Positions 23,676 through 35,766 of a DNA stretch of 64,000 nucleotides are shown piece by piece. The notes under the pieces are model-generated. The model was not told where the DNA came from. It saw nothing but the letters and a program-made list of their open reading frames with translations, and did not search any database. The translations under genes and the position numbers were made by a program. The DNA is taken from NCBI RefSeq assembly GCF_014898055.3, contig NW_026555331.1, positions 103,863,694-103,927,693 of the forward strand, read 5' to 3'. The DNA is from Talpa occidentalis (lineage: Eukaryota; Chordata; Mammalia; Eulipotyphla; Talpidae). The stretch's first letter is position 1; the number at the start of each line of letters is the position of its first letter.

Positions 23676-25137
23676 CTAGGAAGAAAAAAGAGAAAACATG
23701 AGTCAGAGCGTTCATGGAAAGGGACCTCATTTTAAAATGAACCAACAGAAATTAAAGTCACCAAACAGTTGAAAAAATGTTTGTGCTTATTCAAAGAACA
23801 TTTTATTACATCTACACAAGAATCCTATTTCCTATATTCTAATGAAGGTCCATTTCAAAAAGATCTGATTTTGAACGCCTGTTTCCACCTCCCCCCCTCC
23901 TTTTCTTGTTTTGCCTGAAACCTGTAATTGCGACATGTTCTCACCAAACCAGGGCCTGAAAGTTCCTTCCCATTTATTTTCTATAAGGAACCTAAGCCCA
24001 CTTGCAACATGTTTTGAAGATGACTCAGCCACCCTGCATCATCAGCAATATCCACGAGATGAGATAAACACACTGTGAAACGCACTTCATAAAAAGAATA
24101 ATTATAGGAGCTAAGGTACAAATAAAAACCCAGACTAGGAAACTACATTTTTAAAAAGTTCTCAAATCTAAAGTTGCTTAAAGAAAGAAGATAAAGTGGA
24201 CGCGATACAAAGGGCAATTCCTGTTCCTTTCTTTGGGGACTTTTGGAGCCAGAGGCAAAGTCAGTTCTAAAATATTTTAGCAACTTTGAAATTGTCAGTG
24301 CTGAAGTGGCATTTTTCAAGATTTCTGTCAGCCCCAGTTTAAGACATTAGGCTCTGAATAAACATGCAACATACACTGGAGTTATCAGCTCATCCTTCTA
24401 ACAGCATAAGCACAATGGATGTGATGTGCTCAAACTGCCATACAGACCATTAACTGATTGATTATTTAGCGCTCTCCGCTCTGTAATACCACAATAAACC
24501 GGGTAATAAATGCTTTGTCACTTATACAATGTGGGTCTCCTGAAACACAGCACAGAGTTAAATACACTGGATGCTTTTGTTACACTGAGAACTGTTTCCT
24601 GTTTTTAATTTCATGATAATTGAATTTTGATGAGTTAACACAAAAAGAATGCAAGTAATATCAATAAGAGGTCCGTGGATTCACTAAGCAGGCAGAACAC
24701 ATACGTGCTGACAACTTCCATCATTGGAATGTCATCTTTGAATTCTGAGGGGATAACTGCGGAGACACATGCTGGATCAGGGATGTCATCTTGGTTTTGT
24801 TATATGGCTCTCAAACAGCAGGCTCCTTGGCACTTCCAACACAACTAGTCACATTAGCGTGTCATTAGGGTGTTTGTCTCAATTCATGTGCTTTGCAATT
24901 TATACAGTGTTAAATTTATTAGAAATTTAAATTTTTTTCTTTCAAGATCCAAAATGTTTTTAAAAGCCAAAAAAAAAAAGAAAAATTGAGTAATATATAG
25001 TCTAAATACTTGGGAAGTAAGAGGTTACTTTTCTTTTCTTTTTTTTTTTTTTAATGCTTTAAGAAAAATAAATGACTGGAATACACAACCTAACAAAAGC
25101 CTCCTACTATTTTTTTTTCTCCTGCTTTCTGAAAATT

Positions 25138-25330
25138 AGAAAAGAGAGGGAGAGAGAGGGAGGAGAGAGGGAGGGAGAAGGACAGAGAGAAACACACACC
25201 TTATTGACTCCTCCACTCTAGCATTTGAGCGCTCATCACCGATACCAGCAGGGATGTATACAAGCCTGGGAATCCAACCAAGAACTAACAATGCTTTTGG
25301 CCACCCTTCATTACATGCCCCCACCCCAGC
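25138..25330 (-). repeat. purine-rich tract and possible old SINE
   Basis: A GA/GGGA-rich run (25138-25190) continues into GACAGAGAGAAACACACACC and then tRNA-like text (GGGAATCCAACCAAGAAC). The order recalls a reversed Ves-type bat SINE, but similarity is weak and it may be simple sequence plus chance. Confidence 0.25.
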
Positions 25331-25356
25331 CTACATGAAGTAAATTCTACAAATGG

Positions 25357-25371
25357 ACACTAGAGGGCACT
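25357..25371 (+). promoter_or_regulatory. CTCF-like site, plus orientation
   Basis: ACACTAGAGGGCACT matches the CTCF core CCASYAGRKGGCRSY at 14 of 15 positions (first base differs). It points away from the minus-orientation site at 9723-9737, so the two are divergent. Confidence 0.45.
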
Positions 25372-25954
25372 CTGGATGGACAGATCACTCCAAACATTGT
25401 CATTTTTTTTTTTTTAAGAAAAAAATTACTTAATAATAAAGTGACTGATTTCCTTTAAAAACCACTTATTTAGACAAATAGAGATTTAGAAGTTGAAACA
25501 TTCTAAGTCAGATTAAATCAACTGCTAAATGGGTCAAATGTTGCGCCCCATGCAGTCCGTCAGTGTCAGCTTAAAAGTCAAGGAATTAGAGCAAAGAGAG
25601 GATGACATCATTTCACATGCAAGGCCCTCCCCCATAGTCACTGGCCAGGAGGTAAAAGGATCTAATAGCTGGTTCCCCAAGTGAAGGCTCCTATGTGTTC
25701 CCCATGCTGCTCAGCCCCAGGCCTGATCCAAAAAGGCTGAAGAAACAGAACTTGGGCTAAAAACTGGAGTAGAAATGTTGGCTTCACTCGTGTGTCCCAG
25801 AGGGTTCCCAGCTGTCCAGGCTGTTCTTTCCTTTTTCACATCCTCTCGTAATAGTTTTAAATTTGATAGATTTTCAAGATGGGCCAGAGTAGGGGGTGAG
25901 AGAGAAGGAAGAAAAAAGTATATGGTGATTCTAACACATAATCCTTATCACTTT

Positions 25955-26042
25955 GGGGTCTCTCTTCCCCTCGATGCGCTTGGTGAAACTCCCATTAACA
26001 CTAATGGGAGTTACAGGAGCGCATGAGGGGAAGGGAGACCCC
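25955..26042. repeat. 88-nt long imperfect hairpin, pre-miRNA-like or MITE-like
   Basis: The arms are 25955-25997 and 26002-26042 around an ACAC loop. Paired blocks, outside in: GGGGTCTC with GAGACCCC, one T/G wobble pair, CTTCCCCTC with GAGGGGAAG, a single bulged G (25973), ATGCGCT with AGCGCAT, a 6x5 internal loop, then AACTCCCATTA with TAATGGGAGTT. That gives about 36 pairs, 35 of them Watson-Crick. No target duplication was noticed. It could be a palindromic DNA-transposon relic, an expressed hairpin RNA in either orientation, or a conserved cruciform. Confidence 0.85.
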
Positions 26043-27112
26043 CACCGCGTGCAAGATGCATCTCTCCCTAGATGTGCATCATGAGCATTTCATTAAATCT
26101 CACTGCTGTAAAGAGGCAACAGAGCTAGCGATTTGGCAATACTGGGGAAAAGATGCATTTCAACTGTGCTTTCTATAATCTTGATGACGATGTTACCCAA
26201 AGACCAGGCTCATTTCCGTGTCCCATATGTGAGCTTTGTTAAAGAATAATAAGTTGTTTGTGTCACACGACTACATGTACACACAATTTACTCATCTATT
26301 TCAGCGCATGATACTGGTCCTGAAGTAGAAGAATCACAACGAGGGAGAAAACCTGGCAGCCTATGTTTATTACACTTAGTCTCCTCAGGAAGGAAATGCT
26401 TAAATTCTTGGTATGAAATCTGGACATAAAAACTCGGAGTTATCTTGTTCCTTAGAGAGCAGCAAGCTCCTCTGGTTTGCTCTTCAAAATTTTAAGTGTA
26501 GCTAAACATCCACCAAAAATGAAGCACAGACACAACCTCAGTAGCACAGCAGATGCACAGAAGTTAACGCTCTTCACCTATGCTGAGAAATAATCCATGT
26601 GGGACAAGCTTTTTTTTTTTTAAAAAGGCGGGAGGGTGCAGGAACAGCATTATCGAGAAGCACACTTCTGAATACAAAATAAGCCTGTTTAGTTAGTTTT
26701 TTCCACTTGGATTAATTTTTTCCTATTCTATCCATACCATGATCCTTTTTTTCAACATTACACCCAAAATCACCTCATATGTATCTTGAGAAACATGAAC
26801 AGTTTAAAAAGCAGGTGAGAAAAAAAATTTCTAAATTCAGTCTGTGGAAAATTTAAACAATGTACCTGCTCTTGCCTTTTAATACACACAAAAACAGATT
26901 ATTGGTTAAAGATGACAGAGTTGTTATGAAAGCATAAACTAAACACTGGAGATACTTTTGCAAAAATAAAAGGTTTTAAAAATAGGATGACAATGGATAA
27001 AATATATGATAATAAGATAATGGAGGTTCTCTCCCTGATCAGAGCTATAGGTTGGAATATTGTTTTAGAAAGAAAAACATTCTACAGTGTTGAAAATTAA
27101 ATTGAATTTTCA

Positions 27113-27171
27113 TTATATATATATATAGAATATATATTATATATATTCACATACATACACACATACACACA
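27113..27171. repeat. (TA)n and (CA)-type simple repeat
   Basis: TA runs with interruptions, then ACATACAC units. Confidence 0.85.
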
Positions 27172-28311
27172 ATAAATATGAGCAATCTACAAGCCTGAAC
27201 ATGAAAGAACTTATAAGAAATACAAGATTAATTTTGTTTATGCTTAAATATATTACATTACAGCAGTGTGAAAAACACTTTTTAGCAAAATCAGTCAATG
27301 TAAAAAATATATAACATTCTTGAGTAAGGTTAGAAGTTCACGTCATGTGATGCTCAGCAAGATAGTAATACCCTTGTCAACTCACTGCCCTGCACTGCAA
27401 ACAAACTTCTAGTGTTACATCTTTGACAGTCTAGGGAGAACAGAGGTCACTGCTATGCAAAAGCATTAAAACTGTTGCTTGAAAAGAATTTCATGTCACT
27501 AAAGATAAGAATTATTGCAGTACTTGATAGCTATTGCATGAAAAGCTAGATTTACTTATTGCATTCCTTTGGGGAAAACAGATTTTTTTTTTCCCTTCCC
27601 TCACAGGCAAAAATTTGGGAGATAGTTACTTTAAAAGGGTTTTTGAAAAATATAATTGCTCTAAACCAAAATACTTATCTTTATGGAAAGAATGGCTATG
27701 TATCTACCTTCTACACCTGCACTGCATTAAAAAAGAAAAGAAAGAAAACAACATGCTCTTGACAGAAGTTTTATGATACACAACAAAACATATATACTTC
27801 AGTTACTACTGAACATCATTCTAAAAGTTTCATCATCCCTAGTGTTTTATAGCTACATTTCACAGGGCTGGAGTGCTAGCATCGAATGACTTCGTCCTCA
27901 CTTCCTTTCTGGAAAAAGCAAACCAAACCCTTTTGCAGCAACCTGCTCCTGCTTTCCTGTTCAGGTCCGGAAATCAGGCCCCTGTTTCCTTTCCACATGT
28001 CACCGTAGGAAGGACTCTGGAAAGCTACTTCCTGAACACACACTTCTCATCCACCCTGCCTCTGACAGCTTGAGAGAGTGATGTATGGACAGATCGGCGA
28101 GGGGAAGGTGACCCCAACAACAGCTCTTTGCAGGACATGGGATGATATGGCAGACCTTGCCCCAGCTGACATGTGGCTGTGAAGAGGTGCTAAGTCCTGA
28201 TAAGCATGCAGTCCTCCTCTTCTTTCTGTGTAAAATAATTGCTGGTTTATCAAAACTAACCTCAGCTTGCACTACAGATAATGTTTATCTCCCGCTATTT
28301 GGAAATAACAA

Positions 28312-28332
28312 CCACACACACACACACACACA
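28312..28332. repeat. (CA)n microsatellite
   Basis: About ten CA units. Confidence 0.9.
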
Positions 28333-29155
28333 AAGTTGCCCATATCATGTGATTGTGTGCACTGCATGTGTAGTTATTTTTCCAGTCTCAGTCATAATTA
28401 GTACTTGGGGCCATGTGCCAAGTGGAAACGGATAAGAGGAATATCCTTTCCTAGCCTTCTAGGCCACAAGCGTCCTTTTCCAATTTTTAAGCTGCTGTCA
28501 CTGGACTCTGGCATTTCTTACCCAATTCATTTGCTTTCTGTGTTAATCATATGCAATGAAGATATGCATGGCCAACATTTAAACAGGCTGCAGATCAATT
28601 AGCGGTCTTAAGTTTATCTGATTTTTATCAAAGAAGACAGAGCTGTGGGTCGATTGTCAGAGCCTGTGTCAAGTTGACCTTTTCAGAGATGTCTACATTG
28701 CCAGTCCCCTGGGCAACTTGTTGTCCCCTGTTAGTCTCTGAATGGCAGAAGTCTGTTCTGCTCAAGCACAAAGTATACACAGATGTCTATATTACATTCT
28801 TATAGGTTTGACAGCAACTGCATGTTGTATCTATAAACTGTCCTTTAGCAGTGACACTTCCTCAATGATGATAAGCTAATTTATGCAACTAAATCTCCTT
28901 TGTGCAGAAATGAAAGCTAATTGAGTCATTACAGAGTAATTCAGGAAGGAATACCTTGTATAAATTGGCTTACTTTATAAATCCTTCTCAAGTGGTTTTC
29001 ATGCATCCTAAATGGGACTAAGCAGCTTATCAGCCATAAGATATCCAGACCCAAGGAGCCAACTTCGGGGAGTTGTGTAAATGTCTCTAGTTCAGTAAGA
29101 AGGTGAAAAAAACCACAATCAGTGTTCCCAGGAAGTGACACAAGTCATTCATTAC

Positions 29156-29233
29156 CTGAGGTGGGGCGGGCACTGTCCAGGCTCGTCTTCCTTTGTTCCC
29201 CAGCTTTCATGGGAGTGCTGTCCTCTTCCTCTT
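29156..29233 (-). CDS. SKAP2: SKAP2 exon: variable linker before SH3
   Basis: This 78-base exon is too short and too diverged to stand out as an ORF. It was found by completing the frame between its neighbours: acceptor TTCCAG (AG at 29235-29234), donor CTCAG|GTAAT (GT at 29155-29154). It completes a Glu codon begun in the previous exon and reads EEEEDSTPMKAGEQRK, then TSLDSARPTS. The acidic start and EQRK match mammalian SKAP2, but the rest is substituted at many positions, unlike the flanking PH and SH3 exons. It is probably an unstructured spacer. The length is a multiple of three with matching phases (enters with two bases, leaves with one), so skipping it would keep the SH3 domain in frame. 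Confidence 0.93.
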
Positions 29234-29794
29234 CTGGAAGTGAGCAACAGAAACAGTAAACTGAAGGGTTTCCCCAGGGATAACAAGACAGCACTCACCC
29301 CATTTTAAGAGTAAAACCTAAAGGTGGTAACACACCCCTATTCCTTTTCAAAGAATGAAACCACTCAACATTTGCATTCCTTTTTAAATAATTTAAAGCT
29401 GCACAAACAAACCTCCAGCTATTTCCAAATCACAAACTTGCCAAATGACTTGGTAAAATTTGTTTACTAATGTTTTGCATATTTTGTTTTAAATACTTTT
29501 AGAAACTCATCTAGAACAATCTTAAATCCAAAAAAGCCTTCGCATCCGGTAAAATGACAACCAGCATTTACAGATACAGATAAAATTATGGCCCTTATTA
29601 CGTCAAGATTGCAAAGTGAAAACGTGTGCTATAAAATCCAGTTAACCTGTAAGTCATTTATTGAGTATCACATACTTCAATTTTCTCACTTGGTGGTCAC
29701 AGAAGGATACTAGAAGGATCCTCAACCTTTAAGGTAATTCTCAATTTAGATTAAGGAAGTACTATGTGCTGTACATTATGTAGCATGTGTTAAG

Positions 29795-29975
29795 ATTTCA
29801 CAGATAAGTAAGTTTTAAATATTAATTTTACAGATGAATAAACTGAGATTCAACAATGTAAAGAAACTTCCAGTGTTATTCAAACTTAGGCTTGCAATTA
29901 GAAAGTCCATGCTCCTTATCCTGCAAATATCCAACACCTTACCTATATTATGTTATGGCCACACTCTTCCCTCAT
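29795..29975 (-). repeat. MIR SINE fragment
   Basis: The reverse-MIR order is seen: ATTTTACAGATGAATAAACTGAG, then a gapped TTCCAGTG...TTCAAACTTAGGCTTGC and CCATGCTCC. Confidence 0.6.
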
Positions 29976-30273
29976 GGTCTTTACGAAGTTATAGGAAGAA
30001 AAATAATGTAAAATTAAATGAGAAGCATTCTAAACAGAATCAACAGACCATTCCATTAATTTATATCAAAGAAACATTTATTATATCACCATTCTCCTAT
30101 CCTAAGTATTTATATACCATTTAGGAATATTTAAGGCAGGGCATATGAATGAAATGGCAGGCCAAAGAAAAATTGGGTTCAAAAACAATCTTGATGTCAA
30201 GAAAATCCAAAAACTGAAAGAAAAATATACAAAAGATTAAAATGTAGCCATATGACTAGTAAATACTTCGATC

Positions 30274-30290
30274 AATAAATCTTCCTTGAG
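30274..30290. repeat. target-site duplication, left copy, of the SINE at 30291
   Basis: AATAAATCTTCCTTGAG, repeated perfectly at 30614-30630. Confidence 0.93.
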
Positions 30291-30613
30291 GGCCTCCCCG
30301 GTGGCGCAGCGGTTGAGCGCTGGGTTGCAAAGCTGCCGGCGACCTCTGCGGCGCCGGTTCGATCCCCGGCTGCTCCCAGGCCACTGGAGGAGGGTCCCAC
30401 ATGGCGCGCAGACCTCTCCTGCCGCCCGCTGCTCCCCTCAGCAGTGTACTTCGGTCCTTCTGCCTGCTCTGCTCCCTGCTCTGGCTCTGGTGAATTCTCT
30501 CACCCTCCCGCGCTTCTGACTGTACCCAGTGCATGTATAAACAAAATGAACGAACAAACAAATAAATAAATAAATAAATAAACATGCCTCTATAAAAAAA
30601 AAAAAAAATAAAA
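30291..30613 (+). mobile_element. tRNA-derived SINE, young CpG-rich type
   Basis: A full-length copy with perfect 17-base target duplications on both sides. The Pol III A box (TGGCGCAGCGG) and B box GGTTCGATCCC (30356-30366) look intact. The body is CpG-rich (little decay), followed by a tail of AAAC and AAAT units, the word ACATGCCTCTAT and poly(A). It closely resembles the copy at 55276, including that extra tail word, so both belong to one recent subfamily. It sits in the large SKAP2 intron, antisense to the gene. Confidence 0.95.
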
Positions 30614-30630
30614 AATAAATCTTCCTTGAG
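30614..30630. repeat. target-site duplication, right copy, of the SINE at 30291
   Basis: Perfect match to 30274-30290 after the poly(A) tail. Confidence 0.93.
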
Positions 30631-30689
30631 TATTAACTACCTATAATAAAGAGAGGTTCTACCAGGGAGGTAAGGATAGCAGAGAAGCT

Positions 30690-31275
30690 GAGCATGCAAA
30701 GAAGAAACCACCTAACTGGGCAATACCATCAAGCCTTCAGGAGTTAAGGGAAATTTACATTAAGAGAGATGGAGAGTGTATTTTCAGACAGGGAGAAGCA
30801 TAAACTAAAGAATAAGGCACATTCCATTCATTTTGGCTGAAGTAGGTGCTACTCAAGGGGTAGAGCAGATTGGGAGATAATGTCAGTGATTTGGGCCAAC
30901 TGTTGAGGGGCCGTGAACATGCTGTTATGATCTTGACATTGGCGGAGGGCTAAAGTCCTGAACTGAGGGAAGGGAGGAAATGGAAAGGAGATGCTTATGA
31001 TAAACTCTATGCCTGCCTGGATGCAGAAGGCTAAGGAAGGAAAAAAACAACCAAGGATGACTCAGGCTTTGAGCATAGTGAACTGAAAAATGCGAACACC
31101 ATTACTAAAAGGGGAATAGTCAAGATAAGCTATTTAGCTGGGGGGACACAAGCCGTTATATTTCTGATGGATTTAATGTGCTCCAGGGGCAACCCAGAGG
31201 AAAAGCCCAGAGTCAACTGGGAAGCTGGTAGAGAGGTCAGGACTACAGATGTAAGTCTGGAAGTTTCCTGCAAAT
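30690..31275. repeat. fragment of an ancient interspersed repeat (family A)
   Basis: GA-rich text with the phrases CAAGGATGACTCAGGCTTTG, TTAATGTGCTCCAGGG and AGAGGTCAGGACTACAGATG, a layout shared with 47720-48290 and 49500-50190. It resembles an old, common mammalian repeat, but I cannot name the family with certainty. Confidence 0.45.
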
Positions 31276-31427
31276 TTGAAAGTGGTAATTAATAAAATTA
31301 ACATTTATATCAAGCTTGAGAGTGTAACTATGAGACAAAAATAACTAATGAAATTTTGTAACCCAATTAAAAAAAAATACTGAGAGCTCCAATATAAGGG
31401 ACAGATGGAAATATTTGGTGTTTCATA

Positions 31428-31450
31428 AATATTAGGTTGAACCTAATATT
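31428..31450. repeat. 23-bp palindrome with mariner-like ends
   Basis: AATATTAGGTT, one G, AACCTAATATT: an 11-bp perfect inverted repeat. The arms contain TA followed by TTAGGTTG-like ends, as in mariner/MADE terminal repeats flanked by the TA target. Confidence 0.85.
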
Positions 31451-32138
31451 GGCAATTGAATATGGTTCAAATACTAATTAATACAGAAGACCTGATAAAA
31501 GGTCTAATACTAAATATAATCTCTATTCTCTTCAATATCATTTATCTCCCTTATATCAAATCTCAAGGGCTAGTTATCACTAAAAGGTTAATAGGGTGTT
31601 TTCAACTAAGTTTTAAAGGTATTAGGGATATTTATAATCGTCTGGTCCAAACTACTCATATTACAGCTAGTTAATTCTTTAAAAGGTAGAGAAAAAAGTT
31701 TGCCTTATTTTTCATACTTTCTCTTCCCCCACCCACCTCTACCAATTTGGTCACAAATTCAATAGTAAGGAGTAAATTAAAAAATGGTTAAGGGCACTTG
31801 TTCCCGAGTCAAAAACTATAATGTCAATACAGGAAGCACTGTTCTTTGCTCGTACATTATTAGGATTTAGACTTACCATCCATAGTCAGTATCAACACAT
31901 CATACAAAAAATATTACAATAAGATGGAAAAACTCTGCTTAATAAGCAGTATTTTAGAAAATTAAATGCTCATTAAAAACACTTCCTTTCTCTATTTCAA
32001 ACCTAGTACTGATATTTTTAGGTCAAAGCCTTATGCATTTCATACATCAATTTTTCTTAACAATATTCAAGCAGTTCATTTTATCTTGGCCTAACAATAC
32101 AAACAGCTTCCATATAAAAGATAACAAAATCAAATTTA

Positions 32139-32156
32139 GTGTGTGTGTGTGTGTGT
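32139..32156. repeat. (GT)n microsatellite
   Basis: Nine GT units. Confidence 0.9.
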
Positions 32157-33654
32157 TTTTAACCTTAGGGGGAAAAAACTCAGATTGAATCTTGAATACA
32201 ATCTGGTATAGGGAGCTGTTCAATAAACACTGACTGAATAAATGTATAAAATATTATGAAAATAAATCACACTATATCATTTATTAACAGAGGAAACCTC
32301 TTCAAACCACTCAAAATATATATATAAGAATAAGATGACCAACATTCTAGGCAATAATCACCTTCACAGTATAGTAGATATACTCACAGGTTATTTTAAG
32401 TTTAATTATTAAACATCCTTTATTTTGGTGTTGAGGTACTATGTCATTATATAATATCAATTAATACCTCAAATAGTATATGTGTGCAGGCTAATACATT
32501 CCATTCAACATTTTAATAACAGTAAACAAAAACAGCTCAGCTATGCAGTAAAATCCATCAACTACACAGATGGTTATAAGGTTTTCATTATGTGGTTTCC
32601 ATAGCAATCATATTGCAAATCTGGAAGCTTCTTGCAAATAAGCAGCTTGTATTTACATGCCTCTCAGCTGCAGCACAGAATCCTTCAACATTTGAAGTTA
32701 TTATTCCAATCACACAGTGTTAGGAGAATTATCAGGAGATTTTTTTGATCAGACAAGATGAAAATAACAGTAAAATGAACTAACTGCAGATGATAATTCA
32801 AACATAGTTACAGATTTACTAAACTAGACAATGCGTATAAGCAATGTTCTGGGAGTGACTGCAAGGTTTTAACACTAAAAAAAAAAAAAAAATGTAACTT
32901 CTAGGAGCAATCAGGCCCTTAATGAACCTAAAAGCTTCAACTCTATTCTTCTTCTAAAAATGGGTAAGTTAGCCTTTTTTTTCCTGAGTTGAGCAAAAAG
33001 AGGATGAACGGCAAAGAAGTGAGTTTTCCCAAATCTTTTTAGGATGACTATCACTTGAGAAAATGCTTACTGTGGGAAAAATCAAGACCTTACTTTTCCC
33101 TTCTAGTTGACTCAATTTAATTTACAAATTGATCCATTTCCATAATAGATGGATTATTACCCTAATAAGGATCACAAATCTGTCTAGCTATGCAGTTTTT
33201 ACAAAATGGCTATTTCTGGCTTACTGTTATTTTTTTTAAGGATAACTAACCAAAAAATGAAAGTGACATGCAGTGACACATGCAGCTGACATTATTTTTA
33301 AAAAGCAAAAGACATTTTTTTAGCACCAAAACAGGGGGATGGTGTTCACATCAGGGCTGAAGACTGATTTTCTCATGTCTTCCAGGGAGAAGGGAATGAT
33401 AACGTAGAAAATCCTTGCCTCACACAATGATTACTTTTCTCACTAAGCACCTTCAAAAAAACAGTTCTACTGAAATACAATGTATTTTAAAAGACATAAA
33501 ATACAGACTCAAATGTTATGCTCTAAAATCAGCCTTGGGTTTGAATCTCTCCCTACCCAGGCTTTATTTGATTACATGACTATATGCTTGTCTCAAGAAG
33601 AGTTAATATTCATTGCTCAAATGTTCATACTACATTCATTTATATCCACTAATC

Positions 33655-33835
33655 TTTGTAAGAATTCTATGAGGAAGTAATAGGTACTTTTATCATCATT
33701 TCATCGATGCAAAAAATAAACTTAACAGCACTTGAATACTTTGTCCAGGTTCACACATCCAATTGGAACAAGAGCAGGGATTTAAACTGAGTTATGTGCC
33801 TTGAAAGCCCCAAAGTCATAGTGCCACTTTCTTGA
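33655..33835 (-). repeat. MIR SINE fragment
   Basis: The reverse-MIR phrases TTCTATGAGGAAGTAATAGG, TTTGTCCAGGTTCACACATCC and GAGCAGGGATTTAAACTGAG occur in order. Confidence 0.7.
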
Positions 33836-35766
33836 TTCTCATAAAAATCTTCAGCTTGTAGATGGGTTGTTCTCTACAATTTCATTTGAATATTGGCTGT
33901 CTTTGGACTTGGGAAATACTTTTACACAAGTGGGAAGGTTCTATACTTTCTTGGTGCTGTCTCTGAACTACTTGTTAGGGTTAAATTATGCTTTTAGTGA
34001 TGACTCAGAAACAGAATTTCAAGTTGGAATGACCAAATACGCAGCTTCTCTTTTCTGTACTCCCAACTTCCTTCCCCACCTCTAACTGTGCACACACATT
34101 CAACTGCCCTTAAAATGAGCACACAGTATTTGGTACTTTGTAAAAGTTTCAAATGCAGCTCCTAATTGAAAACAGGCTTATTTCTGGGTGAGCCAGCCAG
34201 CTTTTTCTTTCTCACCTAATTTCAACAAGGAAAACATGTTCAAATGCAGCCAGCACAGGTGAATCTTTCTACATACAAATATGTAAAAGTAGTTCACCTG
34301 CATTTCAGAGCAACTGGCTATCTTATATATCTCATCAAGAGTTCAGGTGCAGGGGGTTGCAAGCTAGATGACCCTGAGTGGGAGAAGAGGGGACAGACAG
34401 GACAGGGCTCACAGACACCTCAATCTCTAGTCCTAGCTGTACAATATAAAAGAAGGAAGAAATGCACAAGGATTTACACAAATGGCACTTTACCCACTCT
34501 TCTCTCTCAAGACTTGGGCAAACCACAAAGGCTGGTAGATGGGTTAGAAATGCTTAGGAGTAAAGTCAAAGGGGCATGAAGGAAGGAATTCAAAATTATG
34601 ATAATGCGGCAAAGTGAGTTCCTCAAGGGCCTTGAGCATACACTTCTAAAAGATTTTTATATCTAACAAACTGACAAATATTTTACAGAAAAAAAGGAGC
34701 ATGTGCCTTTCAGTATTATAAAGTTTAAAATGAACAGAAGAATAAAGATGAAATAACATGTTTAGATATGTTTACTCTACTGAAATTAGGCAAACTAAAG
34801 CCTATCATTAAAGTTCCTCTTGCTCATATAACCTTGACACTGTCTCTAACTCTCAGTGTCATCCCTATAAAGTAGAAAGAATAATGTCAACTCATAGCAC
34901 TTTGGACGTGACTTGGGGAGGACAAGGAGATAATCAAATTTCTCAGGATAAAAAACCCCACAATTTTCAAGCAGTTCATTTCCACAGGATCTAAGCATTT
35001 TGCAACCATTTATTTATATAGCAACCAGGAAGGTTAATATGATATAAAAGACAACAAAATAAGTAATAATTGCTTAATTGTGCAATTTAATTTTCAATCT
35101 TGACATTCTATTCTTTACAGGGTTTAACATGAAGAGGAAATGCCATCAGGTTAAAGTAAATGCCTATACTGTGATATTAAAGTTATGAATTTATACACAA
35201 ATTTCAAAGTGCAAAAATAGTGATATTTTCACAAACATCAAAAATTTGTGAACATGATGGCTGGCATGTTTCGAAAAAACTCAACTTCTGTCATTTGGCA
35301 GAACCAGGAGAAAAATCTTAGAAAGGAAAGAAACCTTTGATATAATCTAGTTCTACTTGTTTCATTAAAGGGGAACTGAACTGAGACTGTTAAAAGACTA
35401 GACCAAGGTCATGACACTTGCAGCCTGCTCTTGATCTCCCTGCACTGTCTTCTATGCAGCAGGCGCTGCTGGCATTTCTGAACAAATCTTCTGCTGTTCT
35501 AGATGTACTTCTCTATTCAGAAGTAGCCTAATTTAGATTTGCTCATCTATAAGCAATTATGGCAGGCAATGAAAGAACACAGGTTAGCAATAAGGTGTGA
35601 ATAGACCAGCTTCTGTTGGTCAGCAGAGATTGAAAGTCAGAAAGTGATCCTATTCCTTAAGAGTACTAGGCATGGATAAACTATGAATGTGGCTCCCCCT
35701 ATGTCCCAGTGCATTTGTCACTGTATACAATAATAAAAAATTCAAAATTATATACGATAATATAAA

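Larger units (their letters stand above)
23676..29155 (-). other. SKAP2: SKAP2 intron, 5.5 kb
   Basis: It separates the linker exon from the first SH3 exon. It holds a purine-rich tract and possible SINE relic (25138-25330), a CTCF-like site (25357-25371), a long hairpin (25955-26042), a TA/CA repeat (27113-27171) and a CA repeat (28312-28332). The stretch 24300-24900 looks like conserved non-coding DNA rich in homeodomain words. No gene was found inside it. Confidence 0.85.

Noticed and set aside
23533..23745. Taking the 70-codon minus ORF as a gene
   Set aside because: The real coding part is the SKAP2 exon 23675-23563; the ends are intron read-through.
30256..30585. 109-codon minus-strand ORF and the 77-codon plus-strand ORF
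   Set aside because: Both lie wholly within the young SINE; the same frames recur in the copy at 55276, so they are repeat text.
30291..30613. Assigning the SINE to whale CHR, carnivore CAN or horse ERE families
   Set aside because: The head is superficially similar to CHR (CCTGGTGGCGCAGTGG), but the body and tail differ entirely; CAN and ERE bodies also differ.
34244..34579. 111-codon plus-strand ORF
   Set aside because: No domain, no splice evidence, and translation character typical of non-coding DNA.
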